Below, in pieces: positions 1 to 9,141 of a DNA stretch of 64,000 nt (its first letter is position 1; each line of letters opens with the position of its first letter). Position numbers and translations under genes: made by a program. Under the pieces are notes generated by a model. It saw only the letters and a list, made by a program, of their open reading frames with translations, searched no databases and had not been told where the DNA came from. This stretch comes from Akkermansiaceae bacterium (GTDB lineage: Bacteria > Verrucomicrobiota > Verrucomicrobiia > Verrucomicrobiales > Akkermansiaceae), in the NCBI GenBank assembly GCA_905182405.1, contig CAJJBQ010000002.1, forward strand, positions 2,245,317-2,309,316. Direction: 5' to 3'.

Positions 1-2
1 CC

Positions 3-125
3 TATGCCAACTTGGGCGCCCTCTTTGAAGAGGAGTTCCAGATGATCGAGCAGAACATCATCAAAGAAGGAGCCGGGCGCATCGTCTTCGAAGAGAAGAA
101 GATGCGCATCGACTTCCCAGACTAA
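3..125 (+). CDS. C-terminal end of an unidentified protein (partial)
   Basis: An open frame enters from the left edge and stops with TAA at 123-125, giving about 40 residues. They are rich in Glu, Lys and Ile and end in DFPD. The rest of the gene lies outside the window, and I do not recognise the family. The next gene starts 43 bases downstream on the same strand. Confidence 0.5.
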   Translation, partial: YANLGALFEEEFQMIEQNIIKEGAGRIVFEEKKMRIDFPD

Positions 126-167
126 GAGATTTCGTTAGTACATAACGAATCCACACACTTCCCCCCC

Positions 168-3100
168 GTGAAGAACCTTCTCCAAATTTTTGGCTTTTTG
201 GCCTTTGCCCAGCTCTCCATCGCCGCGCCCGTAATCTCGGAATTCATGGCGGTGAATAGCAGCACCCTAGCCGATGAAAACGGAGACTTCAGCGACTGGA
301 TCGAAATCCACAACCCCGATACCAGCGCAATTTTCCTAGCCGGTTACTCCCTGACCGACGATTCCACCAATGCCACTAAATGGACTTTCCCCGCCGTGAT
401 CCTTGCGGCCGACGAAAGGATCATCGTCTTCGCCTCAAACAAAGACCGCATTGACCCGGCCAGCGAACTCCACACCAATTTTAAGCTTTCGTCCGGCGGA
501 GAATATCTCGCCCTCATCGCGCCCGATGAAAACACCGTTGAAACCGGGTTCGCACCTCAATTTCCCCCGCAATATCCCGACCAATCATTCGGATACGGCA
601 ATCCCGGAGATTCCAACCAGGTCAATATCACCCCACTTTGGGACTTCGCCACCAACTACGCCAACGTGCAGCTCAATGGCGTCCAATCAGGAAATCTCTC
701 CGGCTCACCGGACTCCATCGATGCCAATCTCAATGGCAATCAACTGCAGTATTATATGTGGTTCGATTTCTCGTCAGTTCTTGGATCCATTCCAGCAAGC
801 AGCACCATCGATTCCGCCACCCTCACTTGGAGTGGAGCCGTAAGCAGCACCATCTTTGGACCCAACGCCGTCACCTCAAACCTCAACCTTTTTGCAGTGC
901 CCGACGCCAATCGCGGCATCGACACCATCGCAGCAAGCTTCAACGATCACCTCCTTGTCGACTACTCCGCCGCGAACACTCCCGTGGCCTCCTTCGTCGC
1001 TGTCCCCGGACAGATGCCCACGACGACCTGGAACATAAAAAGTCTCATCGAAAACTGGCAGGACAATCCCTCGGCTCCCCAGCGGGGCCAAATCATGATC
1101 GTCACCAGCGCCCAGCCCATGTTCATGGACTGGGATACCGACGGCGCCGGAAAACCGACTCTTCAAGCGGCCGTTCAAACGACGTCAGATTCCGGAAGCA
1201 CCCCACCAAACTACTTCGACTCCCCCACCCCCGGCGCAACGAACTCCGGCGGCCAAATTGCGGGTCCTATCTTCGATGAGGTCACCGAAAACCCTCCCCG
1301 TCCTTCCGGAGCCTTCACCGTCACCGCAAGCTTCGTCAATCCCGTCACCACTGTCTCGACCTACTACCGCCTTGGCTTTGGATCCGAGAACCAGGTCTCA
1401 ATGATTGATAATGGCGTGGCCCCGGATGCGGTAGCGGGAGATAACATTTGGACCGCGACTATTCCCGCCTCAGCAGTGCAAGACGGCGAGATGACCCGCT
1501 GGCGCTTCGTTGCCATCGATCCAGACGGCGCACAAACCAAGGAGCCCGCCTATCGCGACACTCTCGACTCCCACCAATACTACGGGACTGTCGGCATCGA
1601 TCCCGTCCTCGATTCCAATCTCAATGTTCTCCATTGGTTTGTCCAAAATCCCACCGCCGCCAACAACACGACCGGAACCCAGGGCGCGGTCTACTATCTC
1701 GATCAATTCTACGACAACGTGCACTTCAATCGCCACGGCCAATCCACCGGCGGCTTTATCAAGAAGAGCTACAATCTCGATTTCAATAAAACACAGCGCT
1801 TCCAGTGGAGCGTCGATGCGCCACGAGTCGCCGACATTGACCTCCTCACCAACTGGGCCGACAAATCAAAAGTCCGGCATCCCATCGCGTGGGAAATCAT
1901 GCGTGAGTCGGGAGTCCACGCGCACTTCGCCTTCACCATCCGGGTCGAGCAGAACGGAACGTTCTTTAGTACGGCAGATTTCGTAGAAGACGGCGATGGC
2001 ATCTACCTCGACCGCGCTGGCCTCAATAAGAATGGCGCACTCTATAAAGTTTACGGAAACCGACTCAACAAGGACAACGGAGATTCCGGCACCACCGGAG
2101 TGGAGAAGAAGAACCGTAAATCAGAAGGAAACGCTGATCTCCAGGCTCTCATCGATGGGCTCGATCTCACCGGAGATTCGCTCGAAGATTATCTCTACGA
2201 CAACATCGACATCCCCAAGACCATCAATATTCTCGCCGCAAATGCCATCATTCGGAATACCGATATGCACAGCAAGAATTGGTATATCTACCGCGACACG
2301 GATAAGAGCGACGAGTGGGCCATTCTCCCCTGGGATCTCGATCTCTCCGGCGGACGAAAATGGAACTCCTCCGACAACTACTTCGACAACGCCCTTTTCA
2401 CCAGTGGCACCATTCAAACCGGCGGCTCAATCCGACTCGTCTCTCATCTTTTCAATAACACCGATACCCGCGCGATGTTCTATCGGCGAGTGCGCACTCT
2501 TGTGGATCAATTCATCCAGCCAAGCAGCACTCCGGTAGCGGGACGCTGGTTCGAGACCCGGCTCGACCAACAATCTGCCCTGATCGATGACCCCGCGATG
2601 ACTAAATCCGATGCTCGGCGCGACTTTGAAAAATGGGGTTCCTGGGTACAGGGAAGCGGTAACTCGGTCCCTTACACGACCAATAACCCGGCCGTCGAAT
2701 CGATGTCTAAAGCCATCCTTCGCTGGAAAAACGAATATCTCCCCGGACGCCGCAACGAGATCTACAACAATCAAACCGTGGGCAACGGTGGAGAAATCCC
2801 CAGCCCTCAGACCGCAGCCAATCTGGTCACAGAAACTGCCCTCATCGAAGCAGGCACAGCTGCCTTTGCCTTCAGTCCAAGTAACGGAAACCTGGGCCTG
2901 ACCTGGACCGGCTCACCCACTGACGAACCTTTTGATACCTCTGGCTGGATCAGCGGCCCCACCGGATTCGGATACGAAAATTCCAGCGGCTACCAAACTC
3001 TCATCGGCACCAATGTTGGAAGTCAAATGAGTTCCAACAACAGTCTCTACATTCGTATTCCCTTCAATGTCACCGACCCATCCACATTCGATTCCTTACA

Positions 3101-4604
3101 ACTTCGGATGCAGTGGGACGACGGCTTCGTCGCCTACCTCAATGGCGATTTTCTCTTTTCCCAAAATGCTCCCGAATCTCTCACCTGGCAGTCGGCTGCC
3201 TCTAGTGCAAATCATGAAGCGAGTGCTGCCTCCTTCAATCTTTACGATGTCACCGATACGCTTGGCTCACTGAGAGCGGGACAAAACACCCTCGCCATCC
3301 ATGGGCTCAACCGAAGCACTGGAAGCAGTGACTTCATCATCCGCCCAGCCCTCTTCGCCGGCTCATCCATCCCTGGCTCAACCGCTCAACCAACGCTACA
3401 GTTTGGAGCGATCGAGTTCAGTCCTGACTCAGGAAATCAAGATCAGGAATTTGTAGAAATCACCAACCCCTTCAGCATCGCGGTTGATCTTTCAGACTGG
3501 AAAATCACCGGAGGAATCAACCACACCATTCACCCGGGAACGGTGATTCCTGCAAATGGAACTCTTTACCTGAGCCCCGATGTCACCGCATTCCGATCAC
3601 GCTCGACCAGCCCCTCCGGAGGAGAAGGGCGCTTTATTCAAGGGAGCTACCAGGGCCATCTTTCTTCCTTTGACGAAACACTCAACCTTCTCGACGCCCA
3701 AGCCAACCTCATCTCGACCACGACCTATACGGGCAACCCTTCCGACGCTCAGCTCTACCTCGTCATCAGCGAGGTCATGTATCACCCGGCAGGAGATGGA
3801 CTCGCCGAATTCATCGAGCTCACCAACATCAGCCCGACCATCACTCTCAATCTCTCGGACGTGAAATTTGTCGATGGCGTCGATTTCAACTTCACCGGCT
3901 CTGCCATCACCAGCCTCGCGCCCGGTGCTCGCGTGCTCGTGGTGCGAGACATCGCCGCCTTCACCGCGGTCTATGGATCAGGCCATCCAATCGCCGGAAT
4001 TTTTGCCAATGACACGAAGCTCAATAACGATGGTGACAAAATCAAACTGGAAGATGCCCTCAATGGAACCATCCGGGAGTTCACATACAATGACGCAGCC
4101 CCCTGGCCTCTTCCAGCCGATGAAGGTTACAGTCTCGTTCTGAAAAATCCGGGCGTCATCTCCGATCCTGACCTATCCTCAAACTGGCGCAGCAGCACCT
4201 TGTTTGGTGGAAACCCGAATACCAGCGACGCCCTTGCACTCCCCGCCAATCCAGCAGGCGATGCCAACGGAAACGGAGTTGCCGATCTCATCGACTATGG
4301 ACTTGGAAACGATCTTGGTCTCGCCCCGATCCAACCCAAACTCCACTTTGAAAAAGCCGATCTCGGCGAAGGGCCTCAAGACTACTTGATTCTCACCTTC
4401 CCGATCAGTCTTGGCGCTGAACAGGTCTCCCATCTTATTGAAGAGGCCCTAACACTCGCAAGCTGGCAGGACGCCGCCGCTCAAACAACCATCCTCAGTC
4501 AGGTAAACCTCGGTGATGGACGGGCCCTCGTGACCGCGCGCTTCGCCTCACCCATCGGAGTCGACGACCGCCACTTCCTCCGACTCAAGTTCCAAGCGAA
4601 CTAA
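168..4604 (+). CDS. Giant secreted CotH-kinase / lamin-tail-domain protein
   Basis: This is a 1478-residue secreted protein with a GTG start and a signal peptide of about 19 residues ending at Ala-Ala-Pro. A lamin-tail domain follows directly (VISEFMAVN, then DWIEIHNP). A beta-rich DNRLRE-like segment lies around residues 140-340, and a CotH-type kinase-like domain at about 530-860 carries NTDMHSKNW and ILPWDLDLSGG. Two more lamin-tail domains (EFVEITNP and EFIELTN) lie at about 1100-1330. Near the C-terminus is an Asp/Asn-rich DANGNGVADLIDYG stretch of the kind that often ends verrucomicrobial secreted proteins. The family is common in Verrucomicrobia and Planctomycetes and probably acts at the cell surface; the substrate is unknown. 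A selenoprotein-like gene on the other strand overlaps its last four bases. Confidence 0.85.
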   Translation: MKNLLQIFGFLAFAQLSIAAPVISEFMAVNSSTLADENGDFSDWIEIHNPDTSAIFLAGYSLTDDSTNATKWTFPAVILAADERIIVFASNKDRIDPASELHTNFKLSSGGEYLALIAPDENTVETGFAPQFPPQYPDQSFGYGNPGDSNQVNITPLWDFATNYANVQLNGVQSGNLSGSPDSIDANLNGNQLQYYMWFDFSSVLGSIPASSTIDSATLTWSGAVSSTIFGPNAVTSNLNLFAVPDANRGIDTIAASFNDHLLVDYSAANTPVASFVAVPGQMPTTTWNIKSLIENWQDNPSAPQRGQIMIVTSAQPMFMDWDTDGAGKPTLQAAVQTTSDSGSTPPNYFDSPTPGATNSGGQIAGPIFDEVTENPPRPSGAFTVTASFVNPVTTVSTYYRLGFGSENQVSMIDNGVAPDAVAGDNIWTATIPASAVQDGEMTRWRFVAIDPDGAQTKEPAYRDTLDSHQYYGTVGIDPVLDSNLNVLHWFVQNPTAANNTTGTQGAVYYLDQFYDNVHFNRHGQSTGGFIKKSYNLDFNKTQRFQWSVDAPRVADIDLLTNWADKSKVRHPIAWEIMRESGVHAHFAFTIRVEQNGTFFSTADFVEDGDGIYLDRAGLNKNGALYKVYGNRLNKDNGDSGTTGVEKKNRKSEGNADLQALIDGLDLTGDSLEDYLYDNIDIPKTINILAANAIIRNTDMHSKNWYIYRDTDKSDEWAILPWDLDLSGGRKWNSSDNYFDNALFTSGTIQTGGSIRLVSHLFNNTDTRAMFYRRVRTLVDQFIQPSSTPVAGRWFETRLDQQSALIDDPAMTKSDARRDFEKWGSWVQGSGNSVPYTTNNPAVESMSKAILRWKNEYLPGRRNEIYNNQTVGNGGEIPSPQTAANLVTETALIEAGTAAFAFSPSNGNLGLTWTGSPTDEPFDTSGWISGPTGFGYENSSGYQTLIGTNVGSQMSSNNSLYIRIPFNVTDPSTFDSLQLRMQWDDGFVAYLNGDFLFSQNAPESLTWQSAASSANHEASAASFNLYDVTDTLGSLRAGQNTLAIHGLNRSTGSSDFIIRPALFAGSSIPGSTAQPTLQFGAIEFSPDSGNQDQEFVEITNPFSIAVDLSDWKITGGINHTIHPGTVIPANGTLYLSPDVTAFRSRSTSPSGGEGRFIQGSYQGHLSSFDETLNLLDAQANLISTTTYTGNPSDAQLYLVISEVMYHPAGDGLAEFIELTNISPTITLNLSDVKFVDGVDFNFTGSAITSLAPGARVLVVRDIAAFTAVYGSGHPIAGIFANDTKLNNDGDKIKLEDALNGTIREFTYNDAAPWPLPADEGYSLVLKNPGVISDPDLSSNWRSSTLFGGNPNTSDALALPANPAGDANGNGVADLIDYGLGNDLGLAPIQPKLHFEKADLGEGPQDYLILTFPISLGAEQVSHLIEEALTLASWQDAAAQTTILSQVNLGDGRALVTARFASPIGVDDRHFLRLKFQAN

Positions 4605-4816
4605 GCAAAAAGCGCCGCGGCCTCACCCGGTATCGGAAAGTCCCCGTCTGGATGCTTTTTCCAGATCACCTCGCCATTCTTTCGGATCTCAAAAATCCCG
4701 CCACCACCTCCAACGAGGGTGACTAATTCTCCGGTAACTCGCTCAATTTCTGCAGATACACGATCCGCATCACCTCGGTAATTTCACTGCTGACAGTATT
4801 CAATCTCAATCGCCAT
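4601..4816 (-). CDS. SelW-like Rdx-family selenoprotein (in-frame UGA read as selenocysteine)
   Basis: Reading from ATG at 4816 gives 71 codons ending in TAG at 4601. The N-terminus is MAIEIEYCQQ, then TGA at 4784-4786, then NYRGDADRV. This reproduces the Rdx (SelW/SelT/SelH) redox motif CxxU/CxxC, with UGA exactly at the second redox position. The rest also fits: a glycine run and IFEIRKNGEVIWKK, then the DFPIPGE segment that closes the family. A hairpin fitting bacterial SECIS rules begins 14 bases after the UGA. The length matches the family's small thioredoxin-like fold. An ordinary gene caller would end or miss this gene because of the TGA. A Cys-to-stop pseudogene is the alternative; intact flanking codons and the hairpin argue against it. 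The start is plausible, but no strong ribosome-binding site is visible. Confidence 0.8.
4751..4769 (-). promoter_or_regulatory. Bacterial SECIS-like hairpin
   Basis: On the minus strand, TGCGGAT pairs with ATCTGCA: seven pairs including one G-U, with a five-base loop CGTGT. The loop begins 21 bases after the UGA and has G as its second base. This fits the general description of bacterial SECIS elements: a small hairpin inside the coding region 16-37 bases after the UGA, with a G among the first two loop bases. SelB binding is inferred. Confidence 0.65.
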
Positions 4817-4894
4817 GCCGGACTCTAGAACGAAAATCTCCCGCTTGCAAAGAATCGCAGTGCAATCAGGCGAGTGAGCGTTCAAAATGCCCCT

Positions 4895-6715
4895 ATGCTT
4901 CTTCGCCTCTTCCTTTTCTGCACCCTGACTCTTTCAGGATTCGCCCAACATCGCGATCCCATCCGCCTGACGCATGGACCGATGCTCGGAAAACCCACCG
5001 CTCACTCCGTCTCAGTCTGGGGAAGGACCTCGGACCCCGGCGATTTCGTGGTAAAGTATGGCACAACTGCTGATGCCCTCACGCAGACAAGTCCCGTGAC
5101 CACGACCTCGATCGCACACGACAATACCGGCGTCGCCGAACTCATCGGTCTCAAGGCCGACACCCGTTACCATTATCAGATCTTCGTTCTCGGAAATCCC
5201 CACGGTCTTCCCGGTTCTTTTCTCACCCTTCCCTCGGTCAAGGGCAGCATCAATGCCGAGCACAACCCGAAGGGCCTCTTCAACTTCCGCTTCGAGGTCG
5301 GCTCCTGCTCGAACCAAAATCCCCTTCACGGAATCGGCCACCGGGAACCCACCTACGAAAACCTCAATAAGAGTTGGGCCGACAAGATCCACTTCCATAT
5401 CATGAATGGGGACTGGCTCTATGAAGAGCTCCGCACTTACCCACCAGAAGCTTGGCGCTTGCTCCAAGGCGTTGAGCAATTTCCCAGAAGCGTAGAGGTG
5501 ATGCCTTCCATCGTGGGAGTCTGGGAAAATTACAAACTCTACCTGAGCCGCGGTGTCAGTCGCGCCCAGTGGCACCGCAATGTGCCTAGCTACTTTACCT
5601 TCGACGACCACGAGCTCGTCAACGACATCTGGGGCTCGGCCGAAGTCGGCAAGCGTCATCGCCGCACCGTTTTCCGTGATATCGGAACCCAGGCTTGGTT
5701 CGACTACCTGGGCTGGGCCAATCCAGTAGAACACGATCAAGCCGTCCACTTTTCCAAAGGAAAAATGGTAGCGGGCAGCGACCTCCTAGTCGATCCCACC
5801 GCCGACTTCACCAAACTTCCCCTCGATAAAATGGGAACCCTCCACGTCCATTGGGGCACTCCGGAGGCCGGGGTCAATGTCCTCTACTTCGACAACGACG
5901 AAGGCCACAAAAATTCCTACGTCTACCAGATCGTCAAAGTCATCGATCGCCACACTCTTCAACTCCATATGCCGGCCAAGATCACCGATGAAGTGAGCTA
6001 CTCAATCGGCCGGAGTTCCTACGGAAAGTTCCGCGTTTCAAACTGCGAATTCTTCCTCCTCGACACCCGCGGATCACGTGACATGCACGACGTGAAAAAC
6101 CGCGACAAGGAAGGCGTCTCCATGCTGGGTGAAACCCAGCGAAAATGGCTTCTCAAATCGATGAAGGAAAGTGATGCCGACTTCTTTTTTCTCACCTCCA
6201 CTGTACCCTTTATGATTCCCCACAGTGGAGCCGGCGGATTCGAAGCCGCTGGAAATAAGGAAGAAGCATGGACCGGCTTCCTCAGCGAACGCGAAGAATT
6301 GATCAACGAATGGGACAAGCTTGGGAAGAAGGTCTTCGTCCTCACCGGCGATCTCCACAATAGCTTCGCCATCAAGATCACCGACAACGTCTGGGAGTTC
6401 TGCTGCGGCCCCCACAACAGCGTAAACCATGTGCCCAAGAACGACGAAATGGACCGCCCTGCAACGGGCATTTTCGACTGGGGGCCGCGCAAATGTGACA
6501 TCCGCTGGAGTTCCTACATTCTTCCAGATCTTGAGCGCCTTGAGCGACTCCACCCTTACTTCTGCGTCGTCCAGGTGAACAACGTCTTCAATATGCCCAA
6601 AAAGATCGGCGACAAGCGACTCGTGGCCTACCCCCATCCGCAAATCGTCTTCCAATATTACCACGGTCGCACCGGAGAACTGGCCTACGCCGAGGCCATC
6701 TCCCTGGATCGATAG
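4895..6715 (+). CDS. Secreted PhoD-like alkaline phosphatase / metallophosphoesterase
   Basis: I chose ATG 4895 because the signal peptide MLLRLFLFCTLTLSGFA starts there; an upstream GTG at 4874 would add seven residues. An N-terminal Fn3-like domain typical of PhoD and purple-acid-phosphatase families (LTHGPMLGKPT, then VSVWGRTSDPG) comes first. The metallophosphatase core follows, with SCSNQNP, MNGDWLYEE, FTFDDHELVND and VLTGDLHNSF supplying the metal-binding Asp, Asn and His residues. The length of 606 residues suits the family. It likely hydrolyses phosphate esters outside the cytoplasm. No Pho-box-like repeat was seen directly upstream, so membership of the phosphate regulon found later in the window is not shown. 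Confidence 0.85.
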   Translation: MLLRLFLFCTLTLSGFAQHRDPIRLTHGPMLGKPTAHSVSVWGRTSDPGDFVVKYGTTADALTQTSPVTTTSIAHDNTGVAELIGLKADTRYHYQIFVLGNPHGLPGSFLTLPSVKGSINAEHNPKGLFNFRFEVGSCSNQNPLHGIGHREPTYENLNKSWADKIHFHIMNGDWLYEELRTYPPEAWRLLQGVEQFPRSVEVMPSIVGVWENYKLYLSRGVSRAQWHRNVPSYFTFDDHELVNDIWGSAEVGKRHRRTVFRDIGTQAWFDYLGWANPVEHDQAVHFSKGKMVAGSDLLVDPTADFTKLPLDKMGTLHVHWGTPEAGVNVLYFDNDEGHKNSYVYQIVKVIDRHTLQLHMPAKITDEVSYSIGRSSYGKFRVSNCEFFLLDTRGSRDMHDVKNRDKEGVSMLGETQRKWLLKSMKESDADFFFLTSTVPFMIPHSGAGGFEAAGNKEEAWTGFLSEREELINEWDKLGKKVFVLTGDLHNSFAIKITDNVWEFCCGPHNSVNHVPKNDEMDRPATGIFDWGPRKCDIRWSSYILPDLERLERLHPYFCVVQVNNVFNMPKKIGDKRLVAYPHPQIVFQYYHGRTGELAYAEAISLDR

Positions 6716-6815
6716 AATCAAACGTCCCAAAAATGATTTCTGCTTAAGGAACGAAAGGTTTCCTAAGTTGCCGCCGTTCTACCAATCGATCTCTCCATCA
6801 CGCAACTGCATAAGC

Positions 6816-9134
6816 ATGACTCTCTGGAAATCCATCCCCTTCCTCGCTTCCTTCCTGACCCTCACCGCTCAGGCCAAGATCGATTTCGCGCACCAGATCC
6901 TCCCCCTCCTCCGCGACAATTGCATCGAGTGCCACACCAATGGAAAACACAAAGGCGGCCTCTCTCTCGAAACCCGTGACTCCCTTCTCGACTCCGAAGC
7001 CGTCGAGGTCGGCAACGCCAATGAGAGCATCTTGATCGAAGTCCTCACCGCCGAGGACCCCGACGAACGCATGCCGCACAAAGCCGATCCTCTCCCCGCC
7101 GCGCAAATTGCCCTCCTCACCCAGTGGGTCAATGAAGGCCTCGCCTGGGAACCCGGCTTCACCTTCCGCGAAAAAAAATGGCAAGCCCCCCTCGCTCATC
7201 GCAAGCCCGACCTGCCCGCAGCCATCGCGCCCGATGAGAATCCCATCGATCGCCTCCTCCGCGCCTACTTTAAAGAAAACCGCGTCCAGCCACCCGAACC
7301 CATCTCCGACGCCGCCTTCCTCCGCCGCGCCCACCTCGATCTCATCGGCCTCCTCCCCACCAAGGACGAACTCGCAGCTTTCCTCGCCTCCGAATCGCCC
7401 AACAAGCGCAACGAAAAAATCGCCGAACTCCTCGGGCGAAAATTCGACTATGCCGACCACTGGATGACCTTCTGGAATGACCTCCTACGCAACGACTACG
7501 CCGGCACCGGCTTCATCGATGGAGGCCGCAAGCAAATCACCGGCTGGCTCTACCAAGCACTCACCGAGAACAAACCCTACGATCAATTCGTCCGCGAACT
7601 CATGAACCCCACCGGCGCTTCCGAGGGTTTCATCAAGGGCATCAAATGGCGCGGCGATGTCAACGCCTCCCAGGTTCCCGAAATCCAGTTCGCACAAAAC
7701 GTCTCCCAAATCTTCTTCGGCGAAAACATGAAGTGCGCCTCCTGCCACGATAGCTTCATCGATGACTGGAAACTCGAGGACGCCTACGGCATGGCCGCCA
7801 TCTTCGCCGGAAAACCCCTCGAGATGTTCCGCTGCGATAAACCCACCGGCGAAAAAATGGACGCCAAATTCCTCTTCGATTCCCTCGGCTCCATCGACCC
7901 CTCCCTCCCCCGCGACAAGCGCCTCGCCCGCGCTGCCGAACTCTCGACCTCCAAGGGCAATGGCCGCCTCGCCCGCACCATCGTCAACCGCCTCTGGTCC
8001 CGCCTCATGGGCCGCGGCCTTGTCGAACCCGTCGACATGATGGGCAACCGCCCCTGGAGCGAAGACCTCCTCGACTACCTCGCTTGGGACCTCGCCCACA
8101 CCGGCTACGATCTCAAGCGTACCTTTACCCTCATCACCACCTCCCGTATCTACCAAAGCGCCGCCGTCGCCCCTCCGGAAAAAAACGACGACTTCATCTT
8201 CCACGGCCCAGTCGCCAAGCGCATGACCGCCGAGCAATTCATCGACGCTACCTGGGGCATCACCGGAACCGCCCCAGGAAAGATCGCCGCCAAGGTCGCA
8301 CGCGGCTCCGCATCCCCCCCCACCACGATCCCCGGTAAGTGGATCTGGTCCGCCCCCGGCGCCCGCCCCGTCGGTGAAAAAGTGACCTTCACCCGCACCC
8401 TCAAGCTCCCTGCCGAGGCCACCGCCAAGATCGTCATCACCTGCGACAACCAATACACCCTCAGCGTCAACAGCCAACAAATCGGACAAGACGACGAATG
8501 GACCAGCGTCGAATCCTACGACCTCTCCCCGGCCCTCCGCCCCGGAACAAACACCATTACCATCCAAGGAACAAACCTCGGCAACGCCCCCAACGCCTCA
8601 GCCCTCTACGCCCACCTCCATCTCATTTCCGAAGGGAAATCCACCACCGTCAGCACCGACTCAAAGTGGCTCGCCGACGGAAAACCCGCCGTCGAAATCC
8701 CCGGCGACATCTGGGCCTCCAGTGTCAATCAAGCCATCGCCAATCTTCTTCCCCGCCCAGCCGATCAAGAGCGATCCTTCGCCCGCAGCGTCCGCGCCTC
8801 TCTCGTCAATTCCACCCTCCTCATGCGCGCCCTCGGACGCCCCAATCGCGAACAAGTAGTCACCTCCCGACCCTCCGATCTCACCACCCTCCAGGCCCTC
8901 GAACTCAACAACGGAGCCGAGTTCGTCAACTACCTGAATCGCGGTTCCTCCAAACTCATTCTCCAAAGAGGCAGCCTGATCGAAGATCTTTACCTCACCG
9001 CCCTTTCCCGCCCGCCCAACGAGTTCGAAATCTCCGTCGCCCATGAAATCCTCGGCGCAAAATACACCCAGGAACGTGTTGCCGATCTCCTCTGGATGGT
9101 CCTCATGCTCCCCGAATTCCAATTCATCAACTAA
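6816..9134 (+). CDS. PSCyt1/DUF1549/DUF1553 cytochrome-c-type protein
   Basis: ATG 6816 gives a signal peptide (MTLWKSIPFLASFLTLTAQA) and a 772-residue protein. A PSCyt1 haem-binding motif, CIECH at about residues 36-40, lies in DNCIECHTNGKHKGGL. The DUF1549 region (RRAHLDLIGLLPT, then DHWMTFWNDLLRNDY) follows, with a second CXXCH (CASCH) in the centre. DUF1553 with NRLWSRLMGRGLVEP comes next. A beta-rich carbohydrate-binding-like insert (about 510-620) lies before the C-terminal LTALSRPPNEFE segment. Such proteins are typical of Planctomycetes and Verrucomicrobia and are nearly always next to a DUF1501 gene, as here, eight bases downstream. They are thought to act in periplasmic electron transfer or polysaccharide breakdown, but the reaction is not established. 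Confidence 0.9.
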   Translation: MTLWKSIPFLASFLTLTAQAKIDFAHQILPLLRDNCIECHTNGKHKGGLSLETRDSLLDSEAVEVGNANESILIEVLTAEDPDERMPHKADPLPAAQIALLTQWVNEGLAWEPGFTFREKKWQAPLAHRKPDLPAAIAPDENPIDRLLRAYFKENRVQPPEPISDAAFLRRAHLDLIGLLPTKDELAAFLASESPNKRNEKIAELLGRKFDYADHWMTFWNDLLRNDYAGTGFIDGGRKQITGWLYQALTENKPYDQFVRELMNPTGASEGFIKGIKWRGDVNASQVPEIQFAQNVSQIFFGENMKCASCHDSFIDDWKLEDAYGMAAIFAGKPLEMFRCDKPTGEKMDAKFLFDSLGSIDPSLPRDKRLARAAELSTSKGNGRLARTIVNRLWSRLMGRGLVEPVDMMGNRPWSEDLLDYLAWDLAHTGYDLKRTFTLITTSRIYQSAAVAPPEKNDDFIFHGPVAKRMTAEQFIDATWGITGTAPGKIAAKVARGSASPPTTIPGKWIWSAPGARPVGEKVTFTRTLKLPAEATAKIVITCDNQYTLSVNSQQIGQDDEWTSVESYDLSPALRPGTNTITIQGTNLGNAPNASALYAHLHLISEGKSTTVSTDSKWLADGKPAVEIPGDIWASSVNQAIANLLPRPADQERSFARSVRASLVNSTLLMRALGRPNREQVVTSRPSDLTTLQALELNNGAEFVNYLNRGSSKLILQRGSLIEDLYLTALSRPPNEFEISVAHEILGAKYTQERVADLLWMVLMLPEFQFIN

Positions 9135-9141
9135 CGCCGCC

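Noticed and set aside
5012..5749. A 245-codon open frame opposite the PhoD-like gene
   Set aside because: The opposite strand has clear metallophosphatase motifs in order; this frame has none.
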